Of a stretch of 64,000 bases of DNA, positions 62,315 through 64,000 are shown piece after piece. The position numbers and the translations under genes were made by a program. Within the stretch, counting starts at the first letter, position 1. Every line of letters starts with the position of its first letter. Source of the DNA: a virus. The notes beneath the pieces were generated by a model. That model did no database searches. It was not told where the DNA came from and saw nothing but the letters and a program-made list of their open reading frames with translations. The stretch covers positions 36,043-100,042 of IMG/VR virus record IMGVR_UViG_3300007735_000797; one strand, given 5' to 3'.

Positions 62315-63006
62315 ATGTACTTGATAAGGGTTTCGTTCGACTCATTGAAGTGATGGGTTCTGATTTGACTGTTGTAAATGCGGCCAGAGTCTCGTTCCAC
62401 AAGGAATCATCTTGGGACGGAGAACAGCACTGGACCGGATCAATTACTGGTAAGACCCTACCAGACAAGGACAAGAAGCTTATTTCGTATCTGGCCAAGC
62501 ACAAGCATTGGACCCCCTTTGCCCATCCCCAGATCATGCTCCATATCAAGGCCCCTATTTCGATTCGTACTCAGCTTTTTAAGCACAAGGTCGGATTCGT
62601 TGAAAATGAAATTTCTCGTCGGTATGTAACCGAAGAACCCGAAATTTACACTCCAAAATGGCGCACAAAGCCCACAAATGGGGCCAAACAGGGGTCAGAA
62701 GACTTTCTTACCAATGAAGACACACTAGCGGCTGCTGAGGCCATGTATTTTGAGGTGGCTAGCGATGCCCTAAAGACCTACCAATGGCTCATTGGGGCGG
62801 GAATTGCCCCAGAACAGGCTCGGTTTGCCCTACCACAGGGTACATACACCGAATGGTACTGGACGGGTTCTCTGGCCGCTTATGCCCGTGTTTTTAAGCA
62901 AAGAATTGACCCCCACGCTCAATGGGAGGTTCGGGAATACGCAAATGCCATGGGTAGTCTAATTCAACCTAATTTCCCAGTCTGTTGGGCAGAACTTACC
63001 AAGTAA
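62302..63006 (+). CDS. thyX: Flavin-dependent thymidylate synthase ThyX
   Basis: This 234-residue enzyme makes dTMP from dUMP with FAD. The ThyX motif (usually RHRxxSxNExSxRY) is changed to KHKVGFVENEISRRY (residues 94-108), preceded by PISIRTQLF; the FAD-binding Arg/His pair is partly replaced by Lys and His. WTPFAHPQIMLHIKAP (70-85) and FALPQGTYTEWYWTGSLAA are also typical. Related marine phages appear to carry a similar Lys variant. It begins inside the gp61 end. Confidence 0.92.
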   Translation: MEKVNVLDKGFVRLIEVMGSDLTVVNAARVSFHKESSWDGEQHWTGSITGKTLPDKDKKLISYLAKHKHWTPFAHPQIMLHIKAPISIRTQLFKHKVGFVENEISRRYVTEEPEIYTPKWRTKPTNGAKQGSEDFLTNEDTLAAAEAMYFEVASDALKTYQWLIGAGIAPEQARFALPQGTYTEWYWTGSLAAYARVFKQRIDPHAQWEVREYANAMGSLIQPNFPVCWAELTK

Positions 63007-63012
63007 ATATTG

Positions 63013-63020
63013 ACTAAATA
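63013..63020 (+). promoter_or_regulatory. Late-promoter-like motif before nrdJ
   Basis: ACTAAATA lies 40 nt before the nrdJ ATG; a ribosome-binding site AAGGA (about 63050) lies closer to the start. A start just downstream would leave a normal leader. The motif may be chance. Confidence 0.25.
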
Positions 63021-63060
63021 CCCAACACGGCTAGAATGCCACAACAATAAGGAAAATTTA

Positions 63061-64000
63061 ATGCAATTACCGACCCCATACCAGAGTTTTATCCATTCTT
63101 CGCGTTATGCTCGTTGGATAGAGGCAGAATCGCGCAGAGAATCGTGGTCAGAGACTGTTTCTCGTTATTTTAATTTCTTCGAAGAACATTTGAAGAATAA
63201 CTGCAACTACAAACTTCCCAAGGAACTACGAAAGGAACTTGAAGCTGCCGTGCTCAATCTAGAAGTCATGCCATCCATGCGTTGTCTCATGACCGCAGGA
63301 GAGGCACTTGAGCGCGATCATGTGGCTGGATATAATTGCTCATACGTTTCTACAAACAAAGTTCGTTCTTTTGATGAAATTTTATATATCCTTATGTGCG
63401 GAACCGGTGTCGGGTTTTCCGTAGAAAGGGAATTCGTTGAAAAACTTCCTACTATTGCTGAAGAATTTACAGATAGCGATTCACTCATTGTGGTTGAAGA
63501 TTCTAAGATCGGTTGGGCTAAAGCCTACAAAGAACTATTCTCGCTACTTATTGGTGGTCAGATACCGCGATGGGACATTTCAAAAATTCGCCCTGCGGGA
63601 GCGAGACTTAAGACCTTTGGTGGACGAGCGTCAGGACCTGAACCTCTGGAAGACCTTTTCCGCTTTACCGTTGAAACCTTCCGTAAGGCAGCTGGTCGTA
63701 AACTCACGACGGTCGAATGCCACGATATCGTATGCAAAATTGCTGAAATCGTCGTTGTAGGTGGCGTTCGTCGTTCTGCTCTCATCTCTCTATCGTCACT
63801 TGACGATGACCGTATGCGTAATGCAAAGAGCGGTGCATGGTGGGAGAACAATGGTCAACGCGCACTAGCAAACAACTCTGCCTCATACAAGAGCAAGCCA
63901 GACATGGAAACCTTCATGGACGAATGGGTTGCACTTGTCAAGAGCAAGAGCGGTGAGCGTGGTATCTTCAATCGTCAGGCCGCAAAGAACCAGATCAAGC
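63061..64000 (+). CDS. nrdJ: Class II ribonucleotide reductase, NrdJ-like (3' end missing)
   Basis: The frame is open from the ATG at 63061 to the window end (313 residues). The start YQSFIHSSRYARWIEAESRR followed by ESWSETVSRY is typical of vitamin B12-dependent class II ribonucleotide reductases. YNCSYVSTNK (with a redox Cys), LCGTGVGFSVE, VVVGGVRRSALISLSSLDDD and GERGIFNRQAA are also conserved in that class. It would reduce ribonucleotides without oxygen, using adenosylcobalamin. The radical Cys and C-terminal sites lie beyond the window. No intein is visible so far. Confidence 0.92.
   Translation, partial: MQLPTPYQSFIHSSRYARWIEAESRRESWSETVSRYFNFFEEHLKNNCNYKLPKELRKELEAAVLNLEVMPSMRCLMTAGEALERDHVAGYNCSYVSTNKVRSFDEILYILMCGTGVGFSVEREFVEKLPTIAEEFTDSDSLIVVEDSKIGWAKAYKELFSLLIGGQIPRWDISKIRPAGARLKTFGGRASGPEPLEDLFRFTVETFRKAAGRKLTTVECHDIVCKIAEIVVVGGVRRSALISLSSLDDDRMRNAKSGAWWENNGQRALANNSASYKSKPDMETFMDEWVALVKSKSGERGIFNRQAAKNQIK

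Noticed and set aside
63437-63760. 107-residue plus-strand ORF
   Set aside because: It is out of frame with NrdJ, which is open through this region and has conserved motifs.
1-64000. tRNA genes, CRISPR arrays, insertion sequences, lysogeny genes
   Set aside because: Gaps are too short for most of these and I saw no cloverleaf, spaced repeats, transposase or integrase.

Overview
This window is part of the genome of a large T4-like contractile-tailed phage (myovirus). The evidence is an almost unbroken run of T4 core genes in the order typical of marine T4-like phages: baseplate/neck (gp6-, gp13-, gp14-like), packaging (gp16, gp17), tail sheath and tube (gp18, gp19 families), head (gp20, gp21, gp22, gp23), recombination (uvsY, uvsW), late sigma factor (gp55), then gp47-46-45-44-62-regA and, after an insertion, gp43-uvsX-gp41-gp61-thyX-nrdJ. 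Nearly every gene is on the + strand with 1-14 nt overlaps or short gaps. No tRNA and no photosynthesis gene is visible, so the host cannot be named. The synteny is closest to marine cyanophage-type T4-like viruses, but that is an inference.

Layout. 1-5.3 kb: baseplate and neck proteins. 5.3-11.4 kb: terminase small subunit, a giant gp15-type tail terminator fusion, terminase large subunit. 11.4-19.4 kb: three tail-sheath paralogs, the first carrying an N-terminal extension of about 1,086 residues, and two tail-tube paralogs. 19.5-25.4 kb: portal, core proteins, prohead protease, scaffold and major capsid protein, closed by a strong intrinsic terminator. 25.4-28.6 kb: a third tube-like protein, uvsY, uvsW and an Sm-like protein. 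28.7-35.1 kb: gp55, the gp47/46 nuclease, clamp, clamp loader and RegA. 35.1-47.5 kb: an A+T-rich glycan island with about ten glycosyltransferases, two methyltransferases and sugar-nucleotide enzymes. 47.5-52.7 kb: a collagen-like fibre, a trimeric-adhesin-like fibre and small structural proteins. 52.7-64 kb: dUTPase, an HNH endonuclease, DNA polymerase, a split UvsX, helicase, primase, ThyX and the start of a class II ribonucleotide reductase.

The most striking system is uvsX. The recombinase gene is broken into two separately translated pieces, each ending in half of an intein, with an HNH homing-endonuclease gene on the opposite strand between them. Protein trans-splicing would restore a UvsX of about 336 residues. 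Also notable are the fused and multiplied tail genes, a fungal-type GT15 mannosyltransferase in the glycan island, and five promoters whose -10 element lies exactly 6 nt before the start codon, which predicts leaderless mRNAs.

The genes fit one program. gp55 would direct late transcription of the structural genes. UvsX/Y/W, gp46/47 and the gp43/44/62/45/41/61 replisome would copy and recombine DNA. Dut, ThyX and NrdJ would supply nucleotides. The glycan island, placed directly before the fibre genes, may decorate the virion or remodel host surface sugars.
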